Part shown: positions 1 to 5,275 of the stretch, piece by piece | Position numbering within the stretch: position 1 is the first letter of the stretch | How the letters are laid out: every line of letters starts with the position of its first letter | From: Methylococcaceae bacterium | GTDB taxonomy: Bacteria > Pseudomonadota > Gammaproteobacteria > Methylococcales > Methylomonadaceae | Assembly (NCBI GenBank): GCA_003542275.1 | Contig: DPKY01000019.1 | Location: forward strand, 1 to 5,275 | DNA length: 5,275 nucleotides | Direction of reading: 5' to 3' | Program-made: the position numbers and the translations under genes | The notes under the pieces: model-generated | Databases searched by the model: none | What the model was told of the DNA's origin: nothing | The model's input: only the letters and a program-made list of their open reading frames with translations

Positions 1-1
1 A

Positions 2-50
2 CACTATAGTGAGCGCTAAACATGGCTTTTTTCAAAAAAAGCCCACTCAC
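2..50. other. Palindrome and A/T-rich hairpin downstream of fabG
   Basis: The 60 bases past fabG hold GGCTTTTTT (24-32) pairing with AAAAAAGCC (35-43) and a perfect 10-base palindrome CACTATAGTG (2-11). GTGAG (9-13) can also pair with CTCAC (46-50) and enclose the first hairpin. No T-tract follows the hairpin on the minus strand, so it is a poor terminator. The minus strand has TATAGT (complement of 3-8), a possible -10 box for the gene beyond the edge, probably acpP, but no well-spaced -35 was found. Confidence 0.3.
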
Positions 51-60
51 CCTCCCTCAA

Positions 61-792
61 CTAGGGCATAAACAAACCGCCGTTTATATGCAGGGTTTCA
101 CCGGTAATGTATGCCGCGCCATCAGAGGCTAAAAAACTTACCGCGTGCGCAATCTCCGTTGCGTGTCCTAAACGTGCGAGAGGAATGGATGCAAGCAAAC
201 CATTTTTAATCTCGTCACTTAATTCTTTTGTCATATCGGTATCGATAAACCCTGGCGCCACCGTATTGACGGTAATATTGCGTGAGCCCACTTCTTTTGC
301 CATCGATTTGGTAAAGCCAATCATGCCCGCTTTCGCTGCGGCGTAATTTGCCTGCCCCGCGTTCCCCGTTGAACCGACAACAGACGAAATATTGATAATT
401 CGCCCTGTTTTCGCTTTCATCATGCCGCGCAATACGGCTTTACTCATACGAAACACAGATGTCAAATTCGTTGCAATAATATCCTCCCACTCATCGTCTT
501 TCATGCGCATGAGCAGATTATCGCGTGTGATACCGGCATTATTGACTAACACGTGTGGCGTACCAAATTCATCGCCAATGGCTTTCATCACCGCCTCAAT
601 GGACGCTGCATCGGACACATCAAGCACAAGGCCTCTGCCATGCTCGGCTAAATAAGCAGAAATAGCCTGGGCACCTGCTTGCGTGGTGGCGGTGCCTAAA
701 ACAAAAAAACCATCTTGCGCTAACCGCTCGGCAATACTGCGACCAATCCCGCGACTTGCGCCCGTTACTAAAGCCAGTTGTTTTGTCATCAT
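61..792 (-). CDS. fabG: 3-oxoacyl-[acyl-carrier-protein] reductase FabG
   Basis: FabG reduces 3-oxoacyl-ACP to (3R)-hydroxyacyl-ACP with NADPH, the first reductive step of each cycle of cytosolic type II fatty acid synthesis. The 243-residue protein is a complete classical short-chain dehydrogenase; E. coli FabG has 244 residues. Visible motifs are the Rossmann cofactor loop TGASRGIG (residues 10-17), NNAGIT (84-89), and the catalytic tetrad Asn109, Ser137, Tyr150 and Lys154 in the YAAAK context. VAPGF and a C-terminal ITGETLHINGG follow. The family is large, but the near end-to-end match to FabG and the position after fabD make this assignment safe. Two ATG codons are in tandem. The first is preferred because GGAG (complement of 802-805) is 9 bases away, against 12 for the second. 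The fabD stop codon TAA directly abuts this ATG, so translation is probably coupled. Confidence 0.97.
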   Translation of the reverse strand: MMTKQLALVTGASRGIGRSIAERLAQDGFFVLGTATTQAGAQAISAYLAEHGRGLVLDVSDAASIEAVMKAIGDEFGTPHVLVNNAGITRDNLLMRMKDDEWEDIIATNLTSVFRMSKAVLRGMMKAKTGRIINISSVVGSTGNAGQANYAAAKAGMIGFTKSMAKEVGSRNITVNTVAPGFIDTDMTKELSDEIKNGLLASIPLARLGHATEIAHAVSFLASDGAAYITGETLHINGGLFMP

Positions 793-1737
793 TTAGAGTT
801 GCTCCATGAGTGTATTGAGTGTTTGGGCGTCGTAGAGACTACAATGCGTCGCCTCTTTTGCAATGCGCTTGTTTAGGCCAATTAGCACTTTGCCTGGGCC
901 GCATTCTACAAAATGCGACACGCCGTGATGGGCCATGTGTCCAATGGTATCCACCCAGCGCACTGGTTTGTAGAGCTGCTCTTTTAATGCAAACCGAATC
1001 GCCTCGGGCGTTTGATGCGCAAGCACATCAACATTATGAATAAGCGTTGCGTTCGGGGCATGAAGGGTGAGATTATCGAGTGCGTGAGCGAGTTTCTCTG
1101 CGGCGGGCTGCATCAGGGCACAATGTGACGGCACACTCACCGGCAAGCGCACTGCACGCTTGGCGCCCGCGTCTTTTGCCCCCGCCATCGCCCGCTCAAC
1201 GGCGGCGGCATGACCGGCAATGACAACTTGCCCTTGTGAATTAAAATTCACCGCTGAAACGATTTCATTGCCGGCTGCGTGCGCACAAACGTCTACCACG
1301 ACATCGTCATCTAAGCCCAAAATCGCTGCCATCGCACCAACTCCTTGGGGAACGGCTTCTTGCATGAGCGTGCCACGCAGTGCCACTAATTTGATGGCCT
1401 CTTCAAAATCAAGCACGCCGGCGCACACTAACGCGCTGTATTCACCTAAACTATGCCCCGCTAGCCAAGCAGGACGAATGCGACTGTGCTGCGTCCACAC
1501 ACGCCACACCGCAACGCCTGCAGCAAGCATAGCCGGCTGCGTATTGTGTGTTTGATTAAGCTCCGCTTCCAAGGCACTCTCAGTCACAAGCGCCCATAAA
1601 TCTTTATTTAATGCCGCCGATGCCTGCTCAAAAGTCTGTTTAACTTCAGGGTAGTGCTGTGCTAAATCGTCGAGCATCCCAATAGATTGAGAGCCTTGAC
1701 CCGGAAAAACAAACGCTAAATTGTGCTGTTGATTCAT
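793..1737 (-). CDS. fabD: Malonyl-CoA:ACP transacylase FabD
   Basis: FabD moves the malonyl group from malonyl-CoA to acyl carrier protein and so supplies the extender unit for FabH and the elongating synthases. The protein has 314 residues (E. coli 309). It shows GQGSQ (13-17), the TQPA motif with Gln67, the nucleophile elbow GHSLGEYSA with catalytic Ser96, Arg121 for the malonyl carboxylate, and His205 in PSHCALM as the catalytic base. FNSQGQVVIAG (165-175) and ECGPGKVLIGLNKRI (278-292) are also typical. No key residue is missing. The ATG fits the family N-terminus, in which a few residues precede the FVFPGQG strand. No Shine-Dalgarno sequence is visible in the roughly 35 bases upstream, which are almost all A and T. 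The gene lies 60 bases after fabH, the longest internal gap among plsX, fabH, fabD and fabG. Confidence 0.97.
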   Translation of the reverse strand: MNQQHNLAFVFPGQGSQSIGMLDDLAQHYPEVKQTFEQASAALNKDLWALVTESALEAELNQTHNTQPAMLAAGVAVWRVWTQHSRIRPAWLAGHSLGEYSALVCAGVLDFEEAIKLVALRGTLMQEAVPQGVGAMAAILGLDDDVVVDVCAHAAGNEIVSAVNFNSQGQVVIAGHAAAVERAMAGAKDAGAKRAVRLPVSVPSHCALMQPAAEKLAHALDNLTLHAPNATLIHNVDVLAHQTPEAIRFALKEQLYKPVRWVDTIGHMAHHGVSHFVECGPGKVLIGLNKRIAKEATHCSLYDAQTLNTLMEQL

Positions 1738-1797
1738 TTTTTAATTATTTTATTTACGTTTTTATTAGGGGAAAATAACAGAGGATGCTGAAAAAAA

Positions 1798-2763
1798 TCA
1801 ATAACGAACTAGCGCCGATCCCCATGTAAAACCCGCGCCAAAGGCTTCAAGTAATACAGTTTGTCCGCGCTGAATGCGACCATCACGCACTGCCTCATTA
1901 AACGCCAGTAAGACCGACGCTGAGGACGTATTCCCCTGCGTTTCCAGTGTAACGACGACCTGTGACATCGGCATTTTTAATTTTTTTGCTGTGGCGGCGA
2001 TAATACGGATATTGGCTTGATGCGGAACGAGCCAATCAATTTCAGACTTGTCCATATTGTGCGCATCAAGCGTTTCATCGACAATGCGCCCAAGTGTATT
2101 GACGGCTACTTTAAACACTTCGTTGCCACGCATAGCAATGTAGCCAAGCGGCGAGACACTGTCGCCTACCGCTTGAGGATTGGGGCAGTAGAGCAATTCA
2201 TCGTATTGTCCATCAGAGTGAATATGTGTTGACAGCACCCCCGCTTCCTCTGAAGCCTCAAGCAATAATGCGCCTGCACCGTCACCAAACAAAATACAGG
2301 TGGCGCGATCTGTCCAGTCAACAATACGCGAGCACACCTCTGCACCAACGATAAGCACGGTTTTCGCCGCGCCGGATTTGATGTATTGATCAGCAATGCT
2401 CAACGCAAAAATAGACCCGCTACACGCTGCCTGTATATCAAACGCCACGCCGCCGCTGATGCCTAAACGATGTTGCAATAAACACGCGGTACTGGGATAC
2501 ACCTTATCAGGCGTGCCGGTGGCAACAATAATCAAATCGATACGACTGGCCTCAATTTGCGCCGCCTCAATGGCTTGACGTGCTGCCATTTCAGCCATAC
2601 TCGCCGCCGTTTCTGCCGCGTGCGCAATATGGCGACTGCGAATGCCCGTGCGCTCAAAAATCCATTCATCAGATGTTTCCACGCGTTGCGCAAGCTGATG
2701 ATTGGTCACCACATTTTCAGGCAAATAACCGCCTGTGCCAATAATTTTACTGTAGCGTGTCAT
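1798..2763 (-). CDS. fabH: 3-oxoacyl-ACP synthase III FabH (KAS III)
   Basis: FabH starts fatty acid synthesis by condensing acetyl-CoA with malonyl-ACP to acetoacetyl-ACP. The 321-residue protein (E. coli 317) has the Cys-His-Asn triad of KAS III: Cys114 in DIQAACSGS, His248 in VPHQANIRI and Asn278 in QGNTSSAS. Residues aligning with the E. coli CoA-binding set are also present: Trp34, Arg38, Arg153 and Arg253. The protein ends in [18 protein letters not shown], the usual family ending. The segment just before the active-site Asn reads ETQGNTS where E. coli has DRHGNTS; this is a modest change and the catalytic Asn is kept. The ATG overlaps the plsX stop as ATGA (positions 2760-2763), so translational coupling is likely. 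Only a weak GGA stands upstream. Acetyl-CoA as the primer is inferred from the family and operon; substrate choice cannot be read from the sequence alone. Confidence 0.97.
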   Translation of the reverse strand: MTRYSKIIGTGGYLPENVVTNHQLAQRVETSDEWIFERTGIRSRHIAHAAETAASMAEMAARQAIEAAQIEASRIDLIIVATGTPDKVYPSTACLLQHRLGISGGVAFDIQAACSGSIFALSIADQYIKSGAAKTVLIVGAEVCSRIVDWTDRATCILFGDGAGALLLEASEEAGVLSTHIHSDGQYDELLYCPNPQAVGDSVSPLGYIAMRGNEVFKVAVNTLGRIVDETLDAHNMDKSEIDWLVPHQANIRIIAATAKKLKMPMSQVVVTLETQGNTSSASVLLAFNEAVRDGRIQRGQTVLLEAFGAGFTWGSALVRY

Positions 2764-3791
2764 GATGAAAGTGTCCGTTGCGCAAGCGTGGCTTCAACTT
2801 GTTGCGTAATCTTTTGAATAACATTGTGACGTACTTCCACTTCTGCTAATTTGATAGCGGTTTTAAACGCTAGCACATCCGCGCCACCGTGACTTTTAAT
2901 CACCAGTCCGCGCAATCCTAAAAAACTGGCCCCATTATGCAAACGTGGATCAATGCGTTGTTTAAAACGCTTGAGTACAGGATAAGCCATCAAGGCCGCT
3001 AATTTTGTGAATATATTCGCTGAAAAAGCGTCCTTGAGCGTTGTGCCGATCATTTTTGCCGCCCCTTCAATCGATTTTAAGGACACATTGCCAACAAATC
3101 CATCGCAAACAATCAAATCCACGGGCACATTTCCCGCGTTAATCGAATTGCCCTCGACATAGCCAATGTAATTGAGCGAGGAGTTTTCCAGTAATTTTGC
3201 CGCTGCTTTGACTTGCTCGTTGCCCTTCATGTCCTCTTCACCAATGTTTAAAAGACCAATGCGTGGACTATCTGTATTGTCAATGGCTTTGACCAATTCG
3301 TTGCCCATGACCGCAAATTGAAACAGGTGCTCTGCGCTGCAATCCACATTCGCGCCCAAATCCATCATATAGGTGTGCCCATAGGTGGAGGGAAGCGTTG
3401 AAATAATCGCCGGGCGATCAATACCATTGAGCATTTTGAGGACAAAGCGGGCGGTTGCCATCAATGCCCCCGTATTTCCCGCGCTCACACACGCATCAGC
3501 GCGTCCTTCATGGACAAGATTGATTGCCACGCGCATGGACGAATCTTTTTTATTTTTAAGGGCTTTTGCGGGCGATTCATCCATGTCGACGCGTTGTGAA
3601 GCGTGCTGAATTTGCAGTCGATTACCGTAAAGAGACTGCGCCTGTGCAACCAGCGGGGCAAGCACTTGAGTATCGCCAACCAAAATAAGTGTCAATGCGG
3701 CGTTTTCTTTTAGGCAATCCAGTGCGGCAGGCACTGTGACACTCGCACCAAAATCACCACCCATAGCATCAATTGAAATCGTTAAACTCAC
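2760..3791 (-). CDS. plsX: Phosphate acyltransferase PlsX
   Basis: PlsX converts acyl-ACP and inorganic phosphate to acyl-phosphate, the donor used by PlsY to make lysophosphatidic acid, and so ties fatty acid synthesis to phospholipid assembly. It is a peripheral membrane enzyme. The 343-residue protein is close to the usual family length and carries the conserved DAMGGDFG (8-15), [16 protein letters not shown] (71-86), [10 protein letters not shown] (103-112), MMDLGAN (142-148), [13 protein letters not shown] (180-192), [11 protein letters not shown] (229-239) and a late [21 protein letters not shown] segment. The start is GTG (3789-3791). An in-frame TGA three codons upstream (3798-3800) leaves no other start before the conserved motif. 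GGAG (complement of 3804-3807) is 12 bases away, longer than ideal. An intrinsic terminator lies 33 bases upstream, so expression needs read-through or an unseen promoter. Confidence 0.97.
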   Translation of the reverse strand: MSLTISIDAMGGDFGASVTVPAALDCLKENAALTLILVGDTQVLAPLVAQAQSLYGNRLQIQHASQRVDMDESPAKALKNKKDSSMRVAINLVHEGRADACVSAGNTGALMATARFVLKMLNGIDRPAIISTLPSTYGHTYMMDLGANVDCSAEHLFQFAVMGNELVKAIDNTDSPRIGLLNIGEEDMKGNEQVKAAAKLLENSSLNYIGYVEGNSINAGNVPVDLIVCDGFVGNVSLKSIEGAAKMIGTTLKDAFSANIFTKLAALMAYPVLKRFKQRIDPRLHNGASFLGLRGLVIKSHGGADVLAFKTAIKLAEVEVRHNVIQKITQQVEATLAQRTLSS

Positions 3792-3807
3792 GTTAGCTCA
3801 TGGCTCC
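3789..3807 (-). promoter_or_regulatory. plsX translation start: GTG with distant SD and an intervening ATG-AGC-TAA mini-frame
   Basis: On the minus strand GGAG (complement of 3804-3807) is followed after 2 bases by an ATG (3799-3801) in a different frame that reads ATG-AGC-TAA and stops at 3793-3795. The plsX GTG lies 12 bases past the GGAG. An in-frame TGA at 3798-3800 rules out an upstream extension of plsX. The mini-frame ATG is too close to the GGAG for efficient initiation, so it may be chance, but the arrangement suggests weak plsX translation. Confidence 0.5.
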
Positions 3808-3811
3808 ACTG

Positions 3812-3850
3812 TACTTAAAAAGAAGCCGAATCAGACTTAACTGATTCGGC
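3812..3850 (-). terminator. Intrinsic (Rho-independent) terminator between rpmF and plsX
   Basis: Read on the minus strand, GCCGAATCAG (complement of 3841-3850) pairs perfectly over 10 bp with CTGATTCGGC (complement of 3825-3834). The loop has 6 bases, and TTCTTTTT follows directly. This is a textbook terminator, oriented to stop transcription from the DUF177 and rpmF genes. It lies 32 bases after the rpmF stop codon and 33 bases before the plsX GTG. Whether termination is complete or partial cannot be judged from sequence. Confidence 0.88.
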
Positions 3851-3859
3851 ACACTGTAT

Positions 3860-3881
3860 GTCATTTTACAACGCAAATGAC
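3860..3881 (-). other. Hairpin directly after the rpmF stop codon
   Basis: GTCATTT and AAATGAC (arms at 3875-3881 and 3860-3866) form a perfect 7-bp stem around an 8-base loop, beginning at the base after the rpmF TAA. No T-tract follows, so it is not itself a terminator. It stands 9 bases before the terminator stem and could be an mRNA-stabilising or processing structure. With this length and AT content, chance is possible. Confidence 0.4.
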
Positions 3882-4070
3882 TTAGTCAACATCAACGGCG
3901 CTTGAACGAACAATTTGACGGCCTTTGAAGTAACCATCTGGGGTGACGTGATGACGCAAATGCACTTCACCTGTAATTTTATCTGTTGATAACGCTTTTG
4001 CTGTTAACGCATCGTGCGAACGACGCTGACCACGTCTTGAACGTGTCACTTTACTCTTTTGTACGGCCAT
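3882..4070 (-). CDS. rpmF: 50S ribosomal protein bL32 (RpmF)
   Basis: bL32 is a small basic protein of the large ribosomal subunit. The 62-residue product starts [20 protein letters not shown] and continues with [18 protein letters not shown], matching E. coli L32 (57 residues) along its whole length. There are no cysteines, so this is the zinc-free form found in many proteobacteria. The C-terminus is a few residues longer than in E. coli and ends in an acidic AVDVD tail. The ATG shares one base with the upstream gene's TAA stop (TAATG). A strong GGAG (complement of 4078-4081, inside the upstream gene) is 7 bases away. The gene follows the DUF177 gene, as in most proteobacteria, and probably shares its mRNA. 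Two hairpins, the second a terminator, follow it. Confidence 0.97.
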   Translation of the reverse strand: MAVQKSKVTRSRRGQRRSHDALTAKALSTDKITGEVHLRHHVTPDGYFKGRQIVRSSAVDVD

Positions 4071-4600
4071 TAGGATTCTCCAGTAGATTTTTTTAAATGG
4101 GCTAAAACGGAAAAAGGATTCGGTTTTTTAGGTGCAAGGTCATCGAATGCACTGATAATGTCTTTAGCTACCCCTTCCACGCTACAGTCGTCATCATGTT
4201 TGGGGTAATCGGGCAGGCTGAGCAATAATTCATCTTCAACAAGCGTGCTAAGTAGCATCGTTTCGGTTTCTTCAAGCAACAACGGCTCATAAGCTAAGGG
4301 TAAACGCTCCACATACTCAATATCGGTCACAATACCCAATTTCACCGCATTCTCTACCTTGAACGCCACCCCACTCAAACAAGTTTGGCAAACTAGAAAC
4401 AACGTGGTTTCTATTTTACCTTCAACAAAGGGGACTCTGCCATCACGCCCAAAATATAAACTAACGTCAACAACGCCCTCGTTGTTGACCAATTTTTCAC
4501 TTAAGCGCACTAAGGAATTCAGCGGCAACTGACCATGTAATTCACCGCGTTTATCGGCAAGATGTAGAGGATTTATGATTTCAGGCAGTCGATTTTGCAT
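4070..4600 (-). CDS. yceD: DUF177 family protein (YceD-like, 23S rRNA accumulation)
   Basis: DUF177/YceD proteins are almost always encoded directly before rpmF. Work on the E. coli and plant members links the family to accumulation of 23S rRNA, but the mechanism is not settled. The 176-residue protein (E. coli YceD 173) shows LVCQTC with a Cys71-x2-Cys74 pair, LAYEPL (102-107), [10 protein letters not shown] (121-130), a histidine and acid-rich patch HDDDC (135-139), and the C-terminal signature [12 protein letters not shown] (159-170). The CxxC pair could bind metal, although only one further cysteine (139) is visible. The ATG is the only usual start codon downstream of an in-frame TAA 13 codons upstream. 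No Shine-Dalgarno sequence is present, and a good promoter ends just 6 bases before the ATG, which suggests a leaderless transcript. The DUF177 call is firm; the symbol follows the E. coli name. Confidence 0.92.
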   Translation of the reverse strand: MQNRLPEIINPLHLADKRGELHGQLPLNSLVRLSEKLVNNEGVVDVSLYFGRDGRVPFVEGKIETTLFLVCQTCLSGVAFKVENAVKLGIVTDIEYVERLPLAYEPLLLEETETMLLSTLVEDELLLSLPDYPKHDDDCSVEGVAKDIISAFDDLAPKKPNPFSVLAHLKKSTGES

Positions 4601-4606
4601 CGGGTA

Positions 4607-4635
4607 ATAATATATGGAAACGCCATAAGCGTCAA
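4607..4635 (-). promoter_or_regulatory. Proximal sigma-70-type promoter of the DUF177-rpmF unit
   Basis: On the minus strand, TTGACG (complement of 4630-4635) and TATTAT (complement of 4607-4612) each match the consensus at 5 of 6 positions and are separated by the optimal 17 bases. Six bases lie between the -10 box and the ATG, so the seventh base, a usual start site, is the A of the start codon. This would give a leaderless mRNA and fits the absence of a Shine-Dalgarno sequence. Confidence 0.6.
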
Positions 4636-4665
4636 ATTAGACATCGCAAAGAGTTTGCTTATCAA
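4636..4665 (-). promoter_or_regulatory. Distal sigma-70-type promoter of the DUF177-rpmF unit
   Basis: TTGATA (complement of 4660-4665) and TCTAAT (complement of 4636-4641) are each 5 of 6 matches to consensus, with an 18-base spacer. The -10 box touches the -35 box of the proximal promoter, so two polymerases could not bind both sites at once. A transcript from here would have a leader of about 30 bases, still without a Shine-Dalgarno sequence. The spacer holds the palindrome GCAAA-GAG-TTTGC (4646-4658), a possible operator; no regulator is identified. Confidence 0.45.
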
Positions 4666-4676
4666 AACGATACACG

Positions 4677-4705
4677 GCCTCTATTTTGAGAGGCGATTTG
4701 TTTTA
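4677..4705 (+). other. Inverted repeat with a T-rich 3' flank in the divergent intergenic region
   Basis: GCCTCT (4677-4682) and AGAGGC (4689-4694) form a perfect 6-bp stem around a 6-base loop, followed on the plus strand by GATTTGTTTTA. It resembles a weak intrinsic terminator reading rightward, yet no plus-strand gene lies upstream in view. It could stop antisense transcription coming out of the DUF177 region, act as a protein-binding site, or be chance. Confidence 0.35.
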
Positions 4706-4717
4706 TTGTACTATGAA

Positions 4718-4760
4718 TTACTACAGTTATTTGAAAAAAATATAATACAATGCACATATT
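4718..4760 (+). promoter_or_regulatory. Probable promoter of oadG
   Basis: A perfect TATAAT stands at 4741-4746, with a poor -35 (TTACTA, 4718-4723) 17 bases upstream. An overlapping alternative is TTGAAA (4731-4736) with CATATT (4755-4760) at 18 bases. Either would start transcription 20 to 40 bases before the oadG ATG. Which one is used cannot be decided here; the weak -35 of the first option may imply an activator. Confidence 0.5.
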
Positions 4761-4788
4761 CTAACTATTTTACCTAGAGTGAGAAATC

Positions 4789-5028
4789 ATGACAGAACTT
4801 ATTAGTAGCGGCCTAGAATTGATGCTTGCAGGCATGGGCATTGTGTTTTTATTTCTAACGATGTTAGTGATTGTCATCAACGCTATGTCAAAACTCATCA
4901 CACGCTATCTGCCTGAAGAGCCCCTGCCGCACGCAACAGCGCCCGTGATAGTAAGTGCTGAGGCAAGTAAAAGTTACATTGCGGCAATTACTGCGGCCAT
5001 CCATCAATATCGCCGCACGCATGGATGA
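4789..5028 (+). CDS. oadG: Oxaloacetate decarboxylase gamma subunit OadG
   Basis: OadG is the small membrane subunit of the sodium-pumping oxaloacetate decarboxylase. It anchors the biotin-carrying alpha subunit to the membrane beta subunit OadB and helps assemble the complex. The 79-residue protein has the family layout: a short N-terminus, one membrane helix (about 11-32, LMLAGMGIVFLFLTMLVIVI), a proline-rich linker (42-52) and a C-terminal helix ending IAAITAAIHQYRRTHG. The GMGIVF(L/V)FL core and the final A-I/V-H-Q-Y/H-R element are typical of OadG. The ATG is preceded by GAGTGAG, with its last GAG at 4781-4783, 5 bases away, a modest Shine-Dalgarno site. The oadA start 133 bases downstream confirms the assignment. 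The gene diverges from the DUF177 gene. Confidence 0.9.
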   Translation: MTELISSGLELMLAGMGIVFLFLTMLVIVINAMSKLITRYLPEEPLPHATAPVIVSAEASKSYIAAITAAIHQYRRTHG

Positions 5029-5114
5029 CGGGCTAGATAAACATATGTTGTAAAGAATATAAACAAATTACCTATTTCTTAAACGAACACCTTTTTCACC
5101 TTGCCAATTAAAAA

Positions 5115-5145
5115 GCGAGGCAGTCACTAACAAGGCCCTGCCCGC
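5115..5145 (+). promoter_or_regulatory. Leader hairpin just before the oadA ribosome binding site
   Basis: GCG-A-GGCAG (5115-5123) pairs with CTGCCCGC (5138-5145) over 8 bp with one bulged A, closing a 14-base loop. The stem is GC-rich and ends 3 bases before the oadA AGGAG (5149-5153). No T-tract follows, so it is not a terminator. It may set oadA translation relative to oadG, or protect the oadA mRNA after processing. No promoter of good quality is visible in the rest of the 133-base gap. Confidence 0.45.
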
Positions 5146-5161
5146 ATTAGGAGATATAAAA

Positions 5162-5275
5162 ATGGCTATGAATACCAAAAAATTAGGCATCACCGAAGTG
5201 GTTTTGCGCGACGCCCATCAATCTATTTTGGCTACGCGTATGCGCACGGAAGATATGCTGCCCATTTGTGCACAG
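5162..5275 (+). CDS. oadA: Oxaloacetate decarboxylase alpha subunit OadA (5' end only)
   Basis: Only the first 38 codons are in the window and the frame is open to the right edge. The translation contains [12 protein letters not shown] (10-21) and [12 protein letters not shown] (24-35), the signature start of the biotin-dependent carboxyltransferase domain shared by OadA and the pyruvate carboxylase B subunit. Asp17 in LRDAHQS aligns with a metal-ligand aspartate of this domain. OadA moves the carboxyl group from oxaloacetate to biotin and releases pyruvate. The preceding oadG favours OadA over PycB. The biotinyl domain and an expected oadB are outside the window. The start is the ATG at 5162, placed by a strong AGGAG (5149-5153) 8 bases upstream; the ATG two codons later would be 14 bases away. 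Confidence 0.93.
   Translation, partial: MAMNTKKLGITEVVLRDAHQSILATRMRTEDMLPICAQ

Noticed and set aside
1..23. A minus-strand ATG at 21-23 as the start of acpP
   Set aside because: The translation MFSAHYS does not resemble an acyl carrier protein N-terminus and no ribosome site precedes it.
24..43. The GGC-clamped A/T hairpin after fabG as an intrinsic terminator
   Set aside because: The stem is mostly A-T pairs and no T-tract follows on either strand, so termination is unlikely.
392..655. An 87-codon open frame on the plus strand inside fabG
   Set aside because: It is antisense to FabG, including part of the catalytic region, and has no independent support.
1220..1555. A 111-codon open frame on the plus strand inside fabD
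   Set aside because: It is antisense to a well-supported enzyme gene, its translation resembles no family I know, and it has no ribosome site or context. It is a shadow of fabD codon structure.
2166..2396. A 76-codon minus-strand frame inside fabH that could suggest a frameshift
   Set aside because: FabH is intact in its own frame with all catalytic residues; this is only an alternative frame.
4595..4777. A 60-codon plus-strand open frame filling most of the divergent intergenic region
   Set aside because: It overlaps both divergent promoter regions, its ATG overlaps the DUF177 start on the other strand, and no ribosome binding site or recognisable protein is present.
5115..5145. The oadA leader hairpin as a terminator or known riboswitch
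   Set aside because: No T-run follows, and the element is too short and simple to match a riboswitch class that I recognise.

Overview
This window is a chromosomal housekeeping segment from what is most likely a gammaproteobacterium. The evidence is the gene order DUF177 (yceD)-rpmF-plsX-fabH-fabD-fabG, which matches the Escherichia coli cluster, and proteins that align by eye with the E. coli ones almost end to end. I cannot name the genus. Composition is moderate in GC, with AT-rich intergenic regions, and no part of it looks recently acquired.

Layout. Six genes lie on the minus strand and are read from about 4600 down to 61: a DUF177 protein, ribosomal protein bL32 (rpmF), PlsX, FabH, FabD and FabG. 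An acpP gene would be expected next, but the window ends 60 bases past fabG. On the plus strand, starting at 4789 and diverging from the DUF177 gene, are oadG (complete) and the first 38 codons of oadA. These encode the gamma and alpha subunits of a sodium-pumping oxaloacetate decarboxylase, and oadB would be expected beyond the right edge. The 188-base divergent region (4601-4788) carries promoters for both directions.

How the genes work together. FabD makes malonyl-ACP. FabH condenses it with acetyl-CoA to start fatty acid synthesis. FabG does the first reduction of each cycle. PlsX turns finished acyl-ACP into acyl-phosphate for phospholipid synthesis. bL32 and the DUF177 protein belong to large-subunit ribosome biogenesis, so the cluster links ribosome and membrane production. 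The oad genes encode a membrane decarboxylase that converts oxaloacetate to pyruvate and exports Na+; their placement here may be simple adjacency.

Main points for a second look. (1) A strong promoter-like sequence puts its predicted start exactly on the A of the DUF177 start codon, and there is no Shine-Dalgarno sequence, suggesting a leaderless mRNA. (2) A perfect 10-bp-stem intrinsic terminator lies between rpmF and plsX, inside what is usually treated as one operon. (3) plsX starts at GTG, with a two-codon ATG-AGC-TAA reading frame between its ribosome site and the start. (4) A hairpin sits directly before the oadA ribosome binding site. I found no mobile element, CRISPR array, tRNA, rRNA or evidently new system; the genes themselves are conventional.
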